From assembly GCA_034408855.1 (NCBI GenBank), contig JAWXCK010000074.1, positions 141,795 to 205,794 of the forward strand: a stretch of 64,000 bases of DNA. Direction: 5' to 3'. Within the stretch, counting starts at the first letter, position 1, and each line of letters starts with the position of its first letter. The position numbers were made by a program, and so were the translations under genes. Positions 7,370 to 16,709 of the stretch are shown in pieces. Under the pieces are notes generated by a model. It searched no databases. It worked only from the letters and a program-made list of their open reading frames with translations, and had not been told where the DNA came from. This stretch comes from JAIYDQ01 sp034408855 (GTDB lineage: Bacteria; Planctomycetota; Planctomycetia; Pirellulales; Pirellulaceae).

Positions 7370-9788
7370 TCGATTGTCCTCCCGATTTCGAGCCACGCCA
7401 GTCGGCGATGCGAAGCAGTGTTTCCAGATAGCTCAGACGAAAGGGACCAAGCTGATCGCGCAAAGCTAACACGCGAGCGAGCCAACTCGGTCCGGTTTCC
7501 GCTTCGCCGAGTTCCATCAGGCGGAGGTCCAACGTCGTCGCGGGAACGGATTCGCCGTTGCCAAATTCGACTGTCGGAAGTTCGTCGCCGTCCCACACGC
7601 CTCGCGCGAACCGGACGGTCTCGTCGTCGGGACGTGTTTCGTTCGGAAGGCTGCGCAGACTGCCTCGCACCTTTCCGTGATGTGCTGCGATCAAGAAGGC
7701 AATCAGATTGGCATTGGGTTCTGAACCGCGATGTGCGAGCCATGCGAGAGCACTCGCCAACTCATGACGGAAGCCATTGCGCTTCGTGTCATCTGACATC
7801 CGGTAATTGGGTTTTCCCTTCTCGCCTGACTTCGCCCACAACGAAGCTAACGCAGAATCGCGAAGTTGAAGTGCATCTCGCATCGCCATTTGAAACGCAG
7901 GGTGAGCCTTGCCGACATCGTGCCACAAAGCCGCTCGGATCAGTGCTTCCCACGGAATGCCGTCGGACTCGACTGACAATTGGTTCCGAAGCCCTTCCGC
8001 TGCTTGTGCAACATCGTTGAGGTGCTGGGTCAGTGTGATCGGCCCGCTTCCCCAATCATCATCCTCATAGGCGTCGAGTTTGCTTTTCGTTTCTTGCGGT
8101 GGTCGTGGAGTTGGCTTGTCCGCCGAATCACCAGTCCAACCGATCGCGTCGAGATAGCCACCCATCTCCGGCTTGAGCAGCAACACCATGCCTGGGCGTA
8201 CTTCATCGGGATCAACAGCGTGCCAAGTCTTATCGAGCGGCTTCCACACCAACGCAAATGGTTGCTTATTTTTCTTGAGCTTCGTCAGGAACTCACGAGC
8301 ACGCCAGACGGCGAGGGAACAAAGCTCGTCACGCAGCGGTGCTGGGAATAATTCGGGCGGCTTGTTGTCCACGAAATCGCGCCAGAAGAATTGCACGTCC
8401 GTGTCGTCGCCTTCGCGAATGAATCGGGACACGTCGAGGTCGTTCCCCGCGAGGTCGGGTGTTGTGTCCCACAAATCGAGCAAATCTTTTCGTCGCAGTG
8501 TGTGAACTACCGCCAAGGGTCGCTCGTCCTTCACCGCTTCCAATGCTCCTGGTCCAACGTCAGTCAACGATTCGAGGATTTGGCGACTCTTGTTGAGTTC
8601 TTCGATGACGTATGGCGCGGCACCTTTATCATCCTTCAATTGGGCGTCGATCCACAACACGCGAGCGTCTGTGAATTCGCCGCCACGATTGCAACGTCCG
8701 AATCGCTGCACGAGCGACGGCCACGGAGCCAACTCGGTGAACATCGTCGCGGCCGATACATCCACGCCCGCTTCAATCGCTTGAGTGGCAACGACAATCC
8801 GCCCAGCATCGGGCATCTTCTCTGAGAATAGAGCCAGCTCGTGCTGCCGCCGGTCATGCGGCCGGAACCGAGCGTGAATCAGAGCTAGTTCCGCCGTCAA
8901 AGTGGATGCCTTGGCCTTCGCTAGCTTCTGTAACTCCGCGAACACATCCTGAGCGCGAGCGACGCGATTCAGCACAATCAGCGTCAACGTACCTTCGCGA
9001 TGCGCGGCTTTGACCGCCGCCGCAAATTCTTTGGCGTAGCTCTTCTTCTCGCTCTCAGCAGTCAACACGAGCGTTGATTTCTCCAACGCCTTCTTCGCGT
9101 TCAGGCGTCTCTTAACCGGCTCGTGCTTCCGGTCGGCATCAGTCAACATCAACCGCGAGAATCCCGACGATGGCTCTGGATGATCGACCGTGCGAATCGG
9201 AGATGTGTCGAGCGTCGCCGACATCCACAGAGAATGCGTCACACCATACGTCGACAACTTCGACCGCAGTCCTTGCAACTGAGCCGTTGTCGTCAGCCCA
9301 ACTCCCATCAGTTGAGTCTCGTCCATCACCCACAAGCAGTCGTTGTTGAGCAGCCCAAAGTGCATCGGCCACCGATACCGCGACATGCCGTAACCGCGAT
9401 TCAGCGCCCTCGACAGCAACATGTCCTGCGTGCCGATCAAGATTGCGTCGCGTTCGGGGGACTCGTCCCATTTGGTTGCGTCAGCACCGCCCATCAGGAG
9501 ATGGACGGCTACACTCTCGTTCAGCCCCAGATTGCCCAACCACCGACGAGCTTCACGTTCGGTTTGCTCGACGAGCGTTCGCATCGGCAGGCAATAGACC
9601 AGTCGGCGAGGTGTAGCGTCTGATTTTGATTCGCGTCGATACAACCATGCCAGTGTGGCGGCCGCTGTTTTACCGACGCCCGTTGGCACGGAAAGCGTTT
9701 CAGGAAAGCGAATACATGTCGCCAAACGCGATTGATAGGGATACGGTTTGTATCCTGTCGCTTTCTTGTAAAATTCCTCAATATTCAT
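7359..9788 (-). CDS. cas3: Cas3 helicase-nuclease, type I-G, C-terminal HD
   Basis: Cas3, the ATP-driven helicase and nuclease that degrades target DNA after Cascade binding. It has 809 residues. The helicase is N-terminal: Walker A PTGVGKT (residues 35-41), DEAD-like WVMDETQLMG and motif VI QRFGRCNRGG. The HD nuclease is C-terminal: LTQHLNDVA near 586, ALWHDVGKAHP near 621 and AAHHGK near 703. This reversed HD order is the hallmark of type I-G Cas3. AAGGTAG precedes ATG 9788. It is the first gene of the interference operon. Confidence 0.95.
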   Translation of the reverse strand: MNIEEFYKKATGYKPYPYQSRLATCIRFPETLSVPTGVGKTAAATLAWLYRRESKSDATPRRLVYCLPMRTLVEQTEREARRWLGNLGLNESVAVHLLMGGADATKWDESPERDAILIGTQDMLLSRALNRGYGMSRYRWPMHFGLLNNDCLWVMDETQLMGVGLTTTAQLQGLRSKLSTYGVTHSLWMSATLDTSPIRTVDHPEPSSGFSRLMLTDADRKHEPVKRRLNAKKALEKSTLVLTAESEKKSYAKEFAAAVKAAHREGTLTLIVLNRVARAQDVFAELQKLAKAKASTLTAELALIHARFRPHDRRQHELALFSEKMPDAGRIVVATQAIEAGVDVSAATMFTELAPWPSLVQRFGRCNRGGEFTDARVLWIDAQLKDDKGAAPYVIEELNKSRQILESLTDVGPGALEAVKDERPLAVVHTLRRKDLLDLWDTTPDLAGNDLDVSRFIREGDDTDVQFFWRDFVDNKPPELFPAPLRDELCSLAVWRAREFLTKLKKNKQPFALVWKPLDKTWHAVDPDEVRPGMVLLLKPEMGGYLDAIGWTGDSADKPTPRPPQETKSKLDAYEDDDWGSGPITLTQHLNDVAQAAEGLRNQLSVESDGIPWEALIRAALWHDVGKAHPAFQMAMRDALQLRDSALASLWAKSGEKGKPNYRMSDDTKRNGFRHELASALAWLAHRGSEPNANLIAFLIAAHHGKVRGSLRSLPNETRPDDETVRFARGVWDGDELPTVEFGNGESVPATTLDLRLMELGEAETGPSWLARVLALRDQLGPFRLSYLETLLRIADWRGSKSGGQSNDR

Positions 9789-10372
9789 GCCAGTAACTAC
9801 CTTCGATTCGGGAACACTTCCTTATCGAGCGCTTTGAGAAATGTTGTGAAAATATTACGTCCAACGCTCCACTTCGAAAACGAAAGGCGTCAACACCGTA
9901 AGTCGTACTTGGTTTACCCGGTGAAATGCCATCATCTTTAAATTCCTGCATGCCTCTTGCCTCGTGGATCACAGTATAGCGTTTGATAACGCCGGCGCGT
10001 GACACGACTGGTCCGTTGCATCTAAAAACAATTTTGACTTCTCGGCGATATCCATCGTCCCGATTTAGAATGCGAGTATGAGAAAATGGCAGAATTACAA
10101 CGAAGGTTGGAGGGTATCGACCGACTCGGGGAGTTCGCTGCGGGCCGCGAAGTGTTGGGTTTTCTTGGCGAACAACCCGACGATAGCGGGGTTTTCGTTT
10201 AATCGCATAACAGTTAGCCGATGGCGTACTCTTGGCCTTTCGCGTACGCCTACGGCTGACGGTTAAACGCTATCGTTGCGCCCTTCGATGATGCGTCAAT
10301 ATCGGATAAAATCGAGGACGGTGCGATTTGTACCGGGCTCATAGCTATCCGAGTAAATATTGAAAGTTGTGT
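9789..10372. other. Divergent intergenic region, cas3 / histidine kinase
   Basis: 584 bases without a convincing gene. It must hold the promoters of the cas operon (leftward) and of the kinase (rightward), and it contains a hairpin repeat at 10209-10267. No CRISPR repeats or leader-repeat junction are present. A 62-codon frame at 10078-10266 has no family features and ends inside the repeat. Confidence 0.55.
10209..10267. repeat. Dispersed hairpin with conserved TCTTGGCCTTT loop, copy A
   Basis: Inverted repeat with arms 10209-10229 and about 10243-10267 (AGCCGATGGCGTAC pairs with GTACGCCTACGGCT). The loop begins CTCTTGGCCTTT. The same stem and loop recur at 59791-59854, 49 kb away. Confidence 0.8.
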
Positions 10373-12178
10373 ATGGCTTCGCTGTTTATGATCCGTGGTC
10401 GAGATGCGGGAAAGCATTTTACGATTCTGAATGGTCGCACTACTATTGGTCGTGATGGTCTGTGCGATATTCAAGTCACGGACCACGAAGTATCTCGCCA
10501 GCATGCGGAGATCGAACGAGATGACCAACAGTTTACTCTGATCGATCTGAATAGCAGTAACGGATCGTTTGTAAATGGAAAACGCATCGAAAAGAACTTG
10601 CTGCGTTCCGGCGATCGCTTGCAATTCGGACGTACGCTTCTCGTCTTCACGATGAACGAAACGGAAGTTCTCAACAAGCAGCCTGTCGATGTCGATATTG
10701 TCAAAGAGCCGTCGACCAACGCCTCGCAAGCCGAAGAGCTATCGCAAATTCGACATGCCTTGCCAAGTTTTGACTCCGGCAGCCCCCATAGCCTAGCTTT
10801 AGCCGCAGAGTCGTCATCGGTTAATCGAGTATCCATTCCCGAATCTTCCGAAGTGACGTTGGGACAGCCGCGTCCTGCGACTGGCCCGGCGGAAGCGATC
10901 ACCGAAACGCTTCAAGAGACCGTCGATCGCACGCACTGGGAAATGATGTATCGAACGGTGCTGGCTGTTAGCCGTACTATGGATATCGATCAACTGCTCC
11001 AACAGATTTTGGAATTGATCTTCCAATGGGTCGATTGCGATCGAGGTTGCGTCATGTTGACTTGCGATGATACCCAGGAACTTCGTCCAGTCGCCAGACG
11101 CAATCGATCGACGAGTGCTCCATCGCATCGCATCGAAATCAGCAAGACAATATTGGATTATGTCGTTTCGCGGCAAGAGGGCGTATTGACGAGTAACGCC
11201 AACGATGATCAGCGATGGCAAGCTGGGGCAAGTATTGTTGGAATGGGAATTCGCGAAGCGATCTGTGTTCCGATGCAAGGTCGATACGGGATCGTCGGAG
11301 CTATCTACATCGATACCTCGCAAACGTTAGGCCATTTCGCCGAGACCAATGGACGACTTACTTTCAACGAAGAACATCTCAAGTTGATGATCGCGATCGG
11401 GCATCAAGCAGCATTGGCCGTCGAAGATAGTTTCTATTATCGAGGCATGGTTCAAGCCGAACGTTTGGCGACGATGGGGCAAACGATTGCGACGCTCTCG
11501 CATCACATCAAAAACATTCTTCAAGGTATCCGAGGCGGTAGCTATCTCGTCGAAGAAGGAATCAAACGATCGCAACTCGAGACAATCGCCAAGGGCTGGA
11601 AGATCGTCGACAAAAACCAAGATCGCATCGAGGCATTGGTGATGGATATGCTGTCGCTCAGCAAAGAGCGACAACCGCAATTCGCGCCTGTCGATTTGCG
11701 AGACTTGATCGATGATTGTATTGAACTCACGGAATCGCAAGCACGAGAAACTCGGATTCATATCCAATGGCAGCGACCAGAAACGGAATTCTCGGTCGTC
11801 GCCGAGTCTGAGGGGATCCATCGCGCCATTCTGAATGTCCTCAACAATGCCGTCGACGCACTTAACGAAACTACCGACGGACGTATTTCGGTAACGCTGC
11901 GAAGCGATGCGAAGCAAACGATTATCGACATTTCGGATAACGGTCGTGGAATCGCTCCCGAGGATCTCCAACGTATCTTTTCGCTCTTCGAATCGTCGAA
12001 AGGAAGCCGCGGAACAGGGCTCGGTTTACCCGTCAGTCAAAAAATACTCCGCGAGCACAATGGCGATATTCTCGTTTCAAGTGAACTCAACCAAGGTACT
12101 TGCTTTAGTCTTGTCCTACCGAACCATAGCGATAAACTCGACGAGCAAGAACTCAACGATCATCCGACAATCAGTTGA
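10373..12178 (+). CDS. FHA-GAF sensor histidine kinase
   Basis: Cytoplasmic sensor kinase of about 601 residues. An N-terminal FHA domain (GRTTIGRDGLCDIQVTD, then SRQHAEI and NSSNGSFVNGKRI, residues about 1-95) binds phosphothreonine peptides. A linker leads to a GAF domain (about 190-350), then a HisKA-like H-box LSHHIKNILQ with probable phosphoacceptor H377. The HATPase domain has N-box NVLNNAVDAL, G1 DNGRGI and G2 GTGLGLPVSQK. No membrane segment is visible. The start is uncertain: ATG 10373 is chosen over an in-frame TTG at 10367, and no strong ribosome site is seen. No response regulator is adjacent; the regulator at 29668 is the only one in the window. FHA suggests cross-talk with Ser/Thr kinases (inference). 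Confidence 0.85.
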   Translation: MASLFMIRGRDAGKHFTILNGRTTIGRDGLCDIQVTDHEVSRQHAEIERDDQQFTLIDLNSSNGSFVNGKRIEKNLLRSGDRLQFGRTLLVFTMNETEVLNKQPVDVDIVKEPSTNASQAEELSQIRHALPSFDSGSPHSLALAAESSSVNRVSIPESSEVTLGQPRPATGPAEAITETLQETVDRTHWEMMYRTVLAVSRTMDIDQLLQQILELIFQWVDCDRGCVMLTCDDTQELRPVARRNRSTSAPSHRIEISKTILDYVVSRQEGVLTSNANDDQRWQAGASIVGMGIREAICVPMQGRYGIVGAIYIDTSQTLGHFAETNGRLTFNEEHLKLMIAIGHQAALAVEDSFYYRGMVQAERLATMGQTIATLSHHIKNILQGIRGGSYLVEEGIKRSQLETIAKGWKIVDKNQDRIEALVMDMLSLSKERQPQFAPVDLRDLIDDCIELTESQARETRIHIQWQRPETEFSVVAESEGIHRAILNVLNNAVDALNETTDGRISVTLRSDAKQTIIDISDNGRGIAPEDLQRIFSLFESSKGSRGTGLGLPVSQKILREHNGDILVSSELNQGTCFSLVLPNHSDKLDEQELNDHPTIS

Positions 12179-12244
12179 CCGGAAATCGACTGCTGGACTT
12201 TGTTCGAAGTATTCCTCATTTTTAAAAACTGTTCTTGGATCGAT

Positions 12245-13957
12245 ATGCTCACGATGACTTACACCAATCCTCAGTCGATCCTCGTTGCTACACTTTTCAT
12301 CGGTTGGCTCACTTTTTCGGGGAGTCTTGAGGCGGAAACGCCTATCAAGATTCCTGATTTACAATCGACCACCGACGGAAGTTCCGAACAAAGGCTAGCC
12401 CAAGCTCGGATTGCTTCCGATGTTGAGTTTCTTTCGGCGGACGAGATGCGAGGCCGAGGGCCGGGGACGGGCGGCTTGGACCGAGCCGCTGATTTTATCG
12501 CGCAGCGCTGGAAAGATCTGTCGCTCAATACCGAACTCTTTGATGGCTCGCCGTTTCAAAACTTTACCATTCCCGGTTCGATCGAAGCTTCGAAACCCGA
12601 CAAAAATCGACTGCGATGGCGTTTTGGTGAAAGCGAAGCGTCCGATTTGACGCTTGATCGAGACTTCCGCCCACTCTCGCTCGGATCGAGCGGTTCGTTT
12701 TCCGGGCCGTTGGTTTTCGTCGGGTATGGAATTTCAGCCAACGAAAAGAACTTGCACTACGATGAGTACGCAGGGATTGACGTCCGAGGCAAAGTCGTCA
12801 TCGTGCTTCGCAAAGAACCCAGGCAATCGGATCCGGACAGTCCATTCGACGGGACGCAATCCAGTCGCCATGCCTTGTTTGCGACCAAGCTTTCAACGGC
12901 GATTCGCTATGGCGCATCGGCGATTATCTTTGTCAACGATGCCCTCTCGTTCGAGAAGAGCTATGTTTCGCAAGATCGCGATGCCGAGGAAGCTGAATTG
13001 CTTCCTGGTATTGAAGATGCCGGAAAATCGAACACTGCAAAGGTCTCGATTCCAACGCTCTTCGTGACTCGAAGGGTAGTCGATGGTTGGTTGCATCGAG
13101 TTCGCGCGGACATCTCGCTTACAGGAATCGAGCACGAGATCGATATCGATCTCAAACCGCGATCGTTTGAGATCGATCACAGCATGCTCTCGGGCGAGGT
13201 GCTTCTGGAAAAGAGCACGATGCGGGTCAAAAATGTAATTGCGAGCATTGACGGTCGAGGTGGGCTCGCCAATGAAACCGTGGTGATTGGAGCTCATTAC
13301 GATCATGTTGGGATGGGCGGACCCGGATCGCTTGCACCGGGAACGATCGAAATCCACAACGGGGCGGATGACAACGCATCGGGCACCGCTGCCTTACTCG
13401 AAATAGCCCGACTATTTTCCGCGCAGAGGAACGATTCGGACACTCGGCGGCGATTGCTTTTCATCGCTTTTACCGGTGAAGAACGAGGTTTGCTCGGTAG
13501 TCGGCATTACGTTGCCCACCCGCGTTTTGCGATCGAGTCGACGATTGCGATGGTGAATCTCGACATGGTAGGTCGCATGCGGGACCGACAGCTCATCGTA
13601 TTTGGAATCGGCTCTTCTTCGCGATTTGATAGCTTTATCGATCAAGCTAGCCAAGGGCTGAATCTTAATATTCGCAAGCAAAAAGAGGCTCTCGGACCAA
13701 GCGATCATCAGCCTTTCTTCGAGCTGCGCGTTCCCGTGCTTCACCTATTTACCGGGCTTCACAGCGACTATCACCGACCATCCGACGATTTTGAGAAAAT
13801 CAACTCAGAAGGAATAGTCCACATAACCGATATCGTTTATCAGCTAGGTTCGAGGCTGACCAAACAGCCCGAGCGCCCCGACTATATCAAGGTCAAAGGG
13901 CGAGCGAATATTCGACTCGAGCTTGAACAAGCGAACAGAGATATCCAATCAAAGTAA
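12245..13957 (+). CDS. Secreted M28-family zinc aminopeptidase with PA domain
   Basis: Exported metallopeptidase of about 570 residues from ATG 12245. A signal peptide (SILVATLFIGWLTFSGSLEA) is followed by a protease-associated (PA) insert (about 150-290, LVFVGYGISANEKN...RGKVVIVLRKEP) and an M28 catalytic domain. Metal ligands are visible in VIGAHYDHVG, NGADDNASGTAALLE, AFTGEERGLLGS, MVNLDMVGR and GLHSDYHRPSDD. An upstream start at 12200 would bury the signal peptide and is less likely. It probably releases N-terminal amino acids from peptides in the periplasm. It lies 66 bases after the kinase gene on the same strand; co-transcription is possible but not shown. Confidence 0.88.
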   Translation: MLTMTYTNPQSILVATLFIGWLTFSGSLEAETPIKIPDLQSTTDGSSEQRLAQARIASDVEFLSADEMRGRGPGTGGLDRAADFIAQRWKDLSLNTELFDGSPFQNFTIPGSIEASKPDKNRLRWRFGESEASDLTLDRDFRPLSLGSSGSFSGPLVFVGYGISANEKNLHYDEYAGIDVRGKVVIVLRKEPRQSDPDSPFDGTQSSRHALFATKLSTAIRYGASAIIFVNDALSFEKSYVSQDRDAEEAELLPGIEDAGKSNTAKVSIPTLFVTRRVVDGWLHRVRADISLTGIEHEIDIDLKPRSFEIDHSMLSGEVLLEKSTMRVKNVIASIDGRGGLANETVVIGAHYDHVGMGGPGSLAPGTIEIHNGADDNASGTAALLEIARLFSAQRNDSDTRRRLLFIAFTGEERGLLGSRHYVAHPRFAIESTIAMVNLDMVGRMRDRQLIVFGIGSSSRFDSFIDQASQGLNLNIRKQKEALGPSDHQPFFELRVPVLHLFTGLHSDYHRPSDDFEKINSEGIVHITDIVYQLGSRLTKQPERPDYIKVKGRANIRLELEQANRDIQSK

Positions 13958-14130
13958 ACTTTTTCAGAATATCGCTATTTACCTGATTTCGAAATCTAGC
14001 AACAATTTGCGGCGACAAGTGGTGTCGATTGCGGAGCGATCCGACACGAGCTTGGTCAGCCATAACTGGGTTCACCCTCAGGTAAGCTTACAAAATAACT
14101 AAACCGTCACTTGACAAGGAGTGTCCAACA

Positions 14131-14802
14131 GTGCGTGCTCAAATTCTATCGGCCAGCGCGGCCCTGATGATCGTCGGTTCTTTCGCAATGACCACGGTCG
14201 TGGCACAGCAGCCCAATGCGGCTGCCACAGGTGCCTCTGGAACCCGAATCGCCGTCATCGACGTCGGCTATATCGTCAAGAAACATCCGACGATCAAGCA
14301 ACAGCAAACGGCCATACGCGATCAAGTCAAGGTTGCTCAAGATGAATTGGTCAAGCGACGAGAAGCGTTGGTAAAAGATGCCGAACAGCTTAAAGCCTTT
14401 CGCGAAGGAAGCCCTGAGTTCAATCAATTGCAGGAACGGCTCGCCAATCAAGAAGCCCAATTGAAGCTCGACATGGTTCGCAAAGAAAAGGAGCTTGATG
14501 GAGTCGAAGCCAGCATGGCAATCGAATTCTACAAGCAGCTCCAGACGTTGATCTCCAGCGTAGCGGAACACAACCAGATCGACTTGGTGCTTCGCTCTAA
14601 TCGCGAAGAACCTGATTTGAAGAACCCCGCTACGATTCAAATGGCCTTGGAGAAGGGCGTTATTTACAATAAGCCGGCGTTGGATATGACCGACTTGGTG
14701 CTGAAGATGATTGAATCTCAAGCACCAGCGGCAACAACACCCCAAGGAGGAGCACCGGTAATGAATGCCAATGCACCTCGTCCCAATGGCGTGACTCGAT
14801 AA
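14131..14802 (+). CDS. OmpH/Skp-family periplasmic chaperone
   Basis: Skp-like chaperone of 223 residues that would hold unfolded outer-membrane proteins. GTG 14131 is used, with AAGGAG a few bases upstream. A signal peptide (ILSASAALMIVGSFAMTTVVA) is followed by the OmpH start TRIAVIDVGYIVKKHP, a long charged coiled coil (about 60-140) and NQIDLVLRSN. The tail is rich in Ala, Pro and Asn. Its place directly upstream of lpxC and lpxA matches the envelope-biogenesis clusters of Gram-negative bacteria, although bamA, lpxD and fabZ are not here. Confidence 0.88.
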   Translation: MRAQILSASAALMIVGSFAMTTVVAQQPNAAATGASGTRIAVIDVGYIVKKHPTIKQQQTAIRDQVKVAQDELVKRREALVKDAEQLKAFREGSPEFNQLQERLANQEAQLKLDMVRKEKELDGVEASMAIEFYKQLQTLISSVAEHNQIDLVLRSNREEPDLKNPATIQMALEKGVIYNKPALDMTDLVLKMIESQAPAATTPQGGAPVMNANAPRPNGVTR

Positions 14803-14817
14803 TACCAATAAGGCAGG

Positions 14818-15714
14818 ATGCCGATGCGGTTCAAACGACTTCAACAAACCTTGGCGTCGGTCGCTCATGTTAGCGGTCGAGGATACTGGAGCGGCCAGCC
14901 GGTCACGGTATCTTTCGAACCGGCACCAGCGAATACGGGTATCATCTTCAAACGGACGGATTTGCCCGGCAAACCGACGTTGGCGGCGATGGCTCAGAAT
15001 CGAGTCGAAACTTCGCTGCGAACAAGGCTCGCCTCAGGCGATTGCTCCTTCGATATGGTCGAACACGTGTTGGCAGCCTTGTACGCAATGGAGATCGACA
15101 ACTGTGTCGTCCAATGCAGCGCCAACGAAATGCCCGGTTTGGACGGAAGTGCCTTAGCCTTCGCTTTAGCAATTGAGCGAGCTGGTTTAGACACTCAAAA
15201 CGATACTTGCCGAACAGTTTGTATCGAAGCACCATTTAAAATAGGCGACGATCGCCAATGGATTATGGCGTTGCCATCTGCTGAACCTGGCTTGTGCTGC
15301 GAATATCGGCTCGACTACGGCGACAATCCGATCATCCCAGCGGCTACCTTTCGAGCCAAGCTTTCGCCGCGATTATTTATCGATGAAATCGCACCCGCCA
15401 GAACCTTTGTCACCGATGACGAAGCTAAGAATCTTCAAAATCGAGGCGTCGCAAGTCACGTAACGCATCGAGATCTTCTCGTGTTCGGGCCCGATGGACC
15501 GATCGACAACGTTTTGCGATACGAAGACGAATGCGCACGGCATAAGCTTTTAGATCTCGTTGGCGATTTAGCGCTAAGCGGTGTTGCTCTGCAAGGCAAA
15601 ATTGTCGCCTTTCGAAGTGGCCACATTTTGAATGGTAAGATGGCCCAATGGGTCTGCCATCAAAAGGCACTCTATCGTGGACAACGTTCGGCCTGGATTC
15701 GAAAAATCGCATGA
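14818..15714 (+). CDS. lpxC: UDP-3-O-acyl-N-acetylglucosamine deacetylase
   Basis: LpxC, the zinc deacetylase that commits UDP-acyl-GlcNAc to lipid A synthesis. It has 298 residues. The zinc ligands are H83 (MVEHVLAAL), H242 and D246 (HKLLDLVGD), and the catalytic His is H269 (RSGHILN); numbering and spacing match characterised LpxC. DEIAPARTF is also conserved. ATG 14818 follows AAGGCAGG. It starts 15 bases after the Skp gene, so the two probably form an operon. The presence of active-site residues argues for real lipid A synthesis. Confidence 0.95.
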   Translation: MPMRFKRLQQTLASVAHVSGRGYWSGQPVTVSFEPAPANTGIIFKRTDLPGKPTLAAMAQNRVETSLRTRLASGDCSFDMVEHVLAALYAMEIDNCVVQCSANEMPGLDGSALAFALAIERAGLDTQNDTCRTVCIEAPFKIGDDRQWIMALPSAEPGLCCEYRLDYGDNPIIPAATFRAKLSPRLFIDEIAPARTFVTDDEAKNLQNRGVASHVTHRDLLVFGPDGPIDNVLRYEDECARHKLLDLVGDLALSGVALQGKIVAFRSGHILNGKMAQWVCHQKALYRGQRSAWIRKIA

Positions 15715-15899
15715 TGAACTTACGTCCTAAGAATCGCTAAATAACTTTAAAAGTAGGCTTGCTACCGAGGAACTAGAAACCATACGATCCCGACGCAGCC
15801 GAACAAAAACAATTCCTTTTTCGAGACCCATTTCCACGCAATGCTAGAGTTTGGCCAAACTTTAGATAGTTACGTGCTAGATCGCCCTGGATAATTTCC

Positions 15900-16709
15900 A
15901 TGCCTACGATTATCGCTCATACCGCTGTTGTCGATCCGCGAGCTGAACTCGATGATGATGTTCGGATTGGTCACCATAGCGTCATCGGCCCCCACGTCCG
16001 AATCGGTCGGGGAACACGTCTCGAGAACAATGTAACGCTCACCGGACACACCTCAATCGGTCGCGACAATCATTTTTTTCCAGGCTGCGTTATCGGCTCC
16101 GAGCCACAAGATCTTTCCTATGAAGGGGCTCCAACACAAGTCATCATCGGCGACTCAAATGTCTTTCGCGAATCGGTAACCGTCAATCGCGGTACCGAAA
16201 AAGATGACGGAATCACGTCGGTAGGCAACGATTGCTATTTCATGACTTGCGCTCACATCGCGCACGATTGCAAAGTCGAAGATCGCGTTATCATGGCCAA
16301 TACCGTAATGCTTGGCGGTCACGTACGCGTACAACATGATGCGACACTCAGCGGCGGAGTTGCCGTTCATCATTTTGCATCGATCGGCTGCTATAGCTTT
16401 GTCAGCGGACTATCGCGCGTCCTTCAAGATGTCCCGCCCTACATGCTGGCCGAAGGATTTCCAGCGCGTCCGCGATGCGTCAATATCGTCGCGCTCAAGC
16501 GCAAAAACTTTTCGAGCCACGCAATTCGCGCGATTTCAGAAGCCCACAAATTGCTTTATCGTTCCAAAGTCGGTGTCAAACACGCTCGGGAAATTCTTGT
16601 CGGGAATGATCAACTGACCCCTGAGATCGAAACACTTTTCCAATTCATCGATGAGTCTTCCCTTGGTCGACATGGTCGCGGGCGAGACCGACGGAGAGCC
16701 GCCGCGTGA
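15900..16709 (+). CDS. lpxA: UDP-N-acetylglucosamine O-acyltransferase
   Basis: LpxA, which transfers a hydroxyacyl chain from ACP to the 3-position of UDP-GlcNAc, the first step of lipid A synthesis. It has 269 residues. A left-handed beta-helix of hexapeptide repeats fills residues 1-190, with the LpxA signature FPGCVIGSEPQDLSYEG, and the catalytic His is H122 in CAHIAHDC. A helical C-terminal domain follows. The stop overlaps the start of the next gene by 4 bases. 185 bases separate it from lpxC; no gene is seen there. Confidence 0.93.
   Translation: MPTIIAHTAVVDPRAELDDDVRIGHHSVIGPHVRIGRGTRLENNVTLTGHTSIGRDNHFFPGCVIGSEPQDLSYEGAPTQVIIGDSNVFRESVTVNRGTEKDDGITSVGNDCYFMTCAHIAHDCKVEDRVIMANTVMLGGHVRVQHDATLSGGVAVHHFASIGCYSFVSGLSRVLQDVPPYMLAEGFPARPRCVNIVALKRKNFSSHAIRAISEAHKLLYRSKVGVKHAREILVGNDQLTPEIETLFQFIDESSLGRHGRGRDRRRAAA

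Noticed and set aside
6947..8020. 357-codon open frame on the plus strand, opposite csx17 and cas3
   Set aside because: It is antisense to two clear cas genes, its translation is rich in Arg and Ser with no domain, and it has no ribosome site. It is a shadow of codon bias.
10078..10266. 62-codon frame in the cas3-kinase gap
   Set aside because: Ends inside a hairpin repeat, has no recognisable features or ribosome site.
9789..10372. Possible CRISPR array upstream of cas3
   Set aside because: No direct repeats at regular spacing were seen.
14146..14868. 240-codon frame antisense to the Skp gene
   Set aside because: No domain, and the sense strand encodes a clear signal-bearing coiled-coil chaperone.
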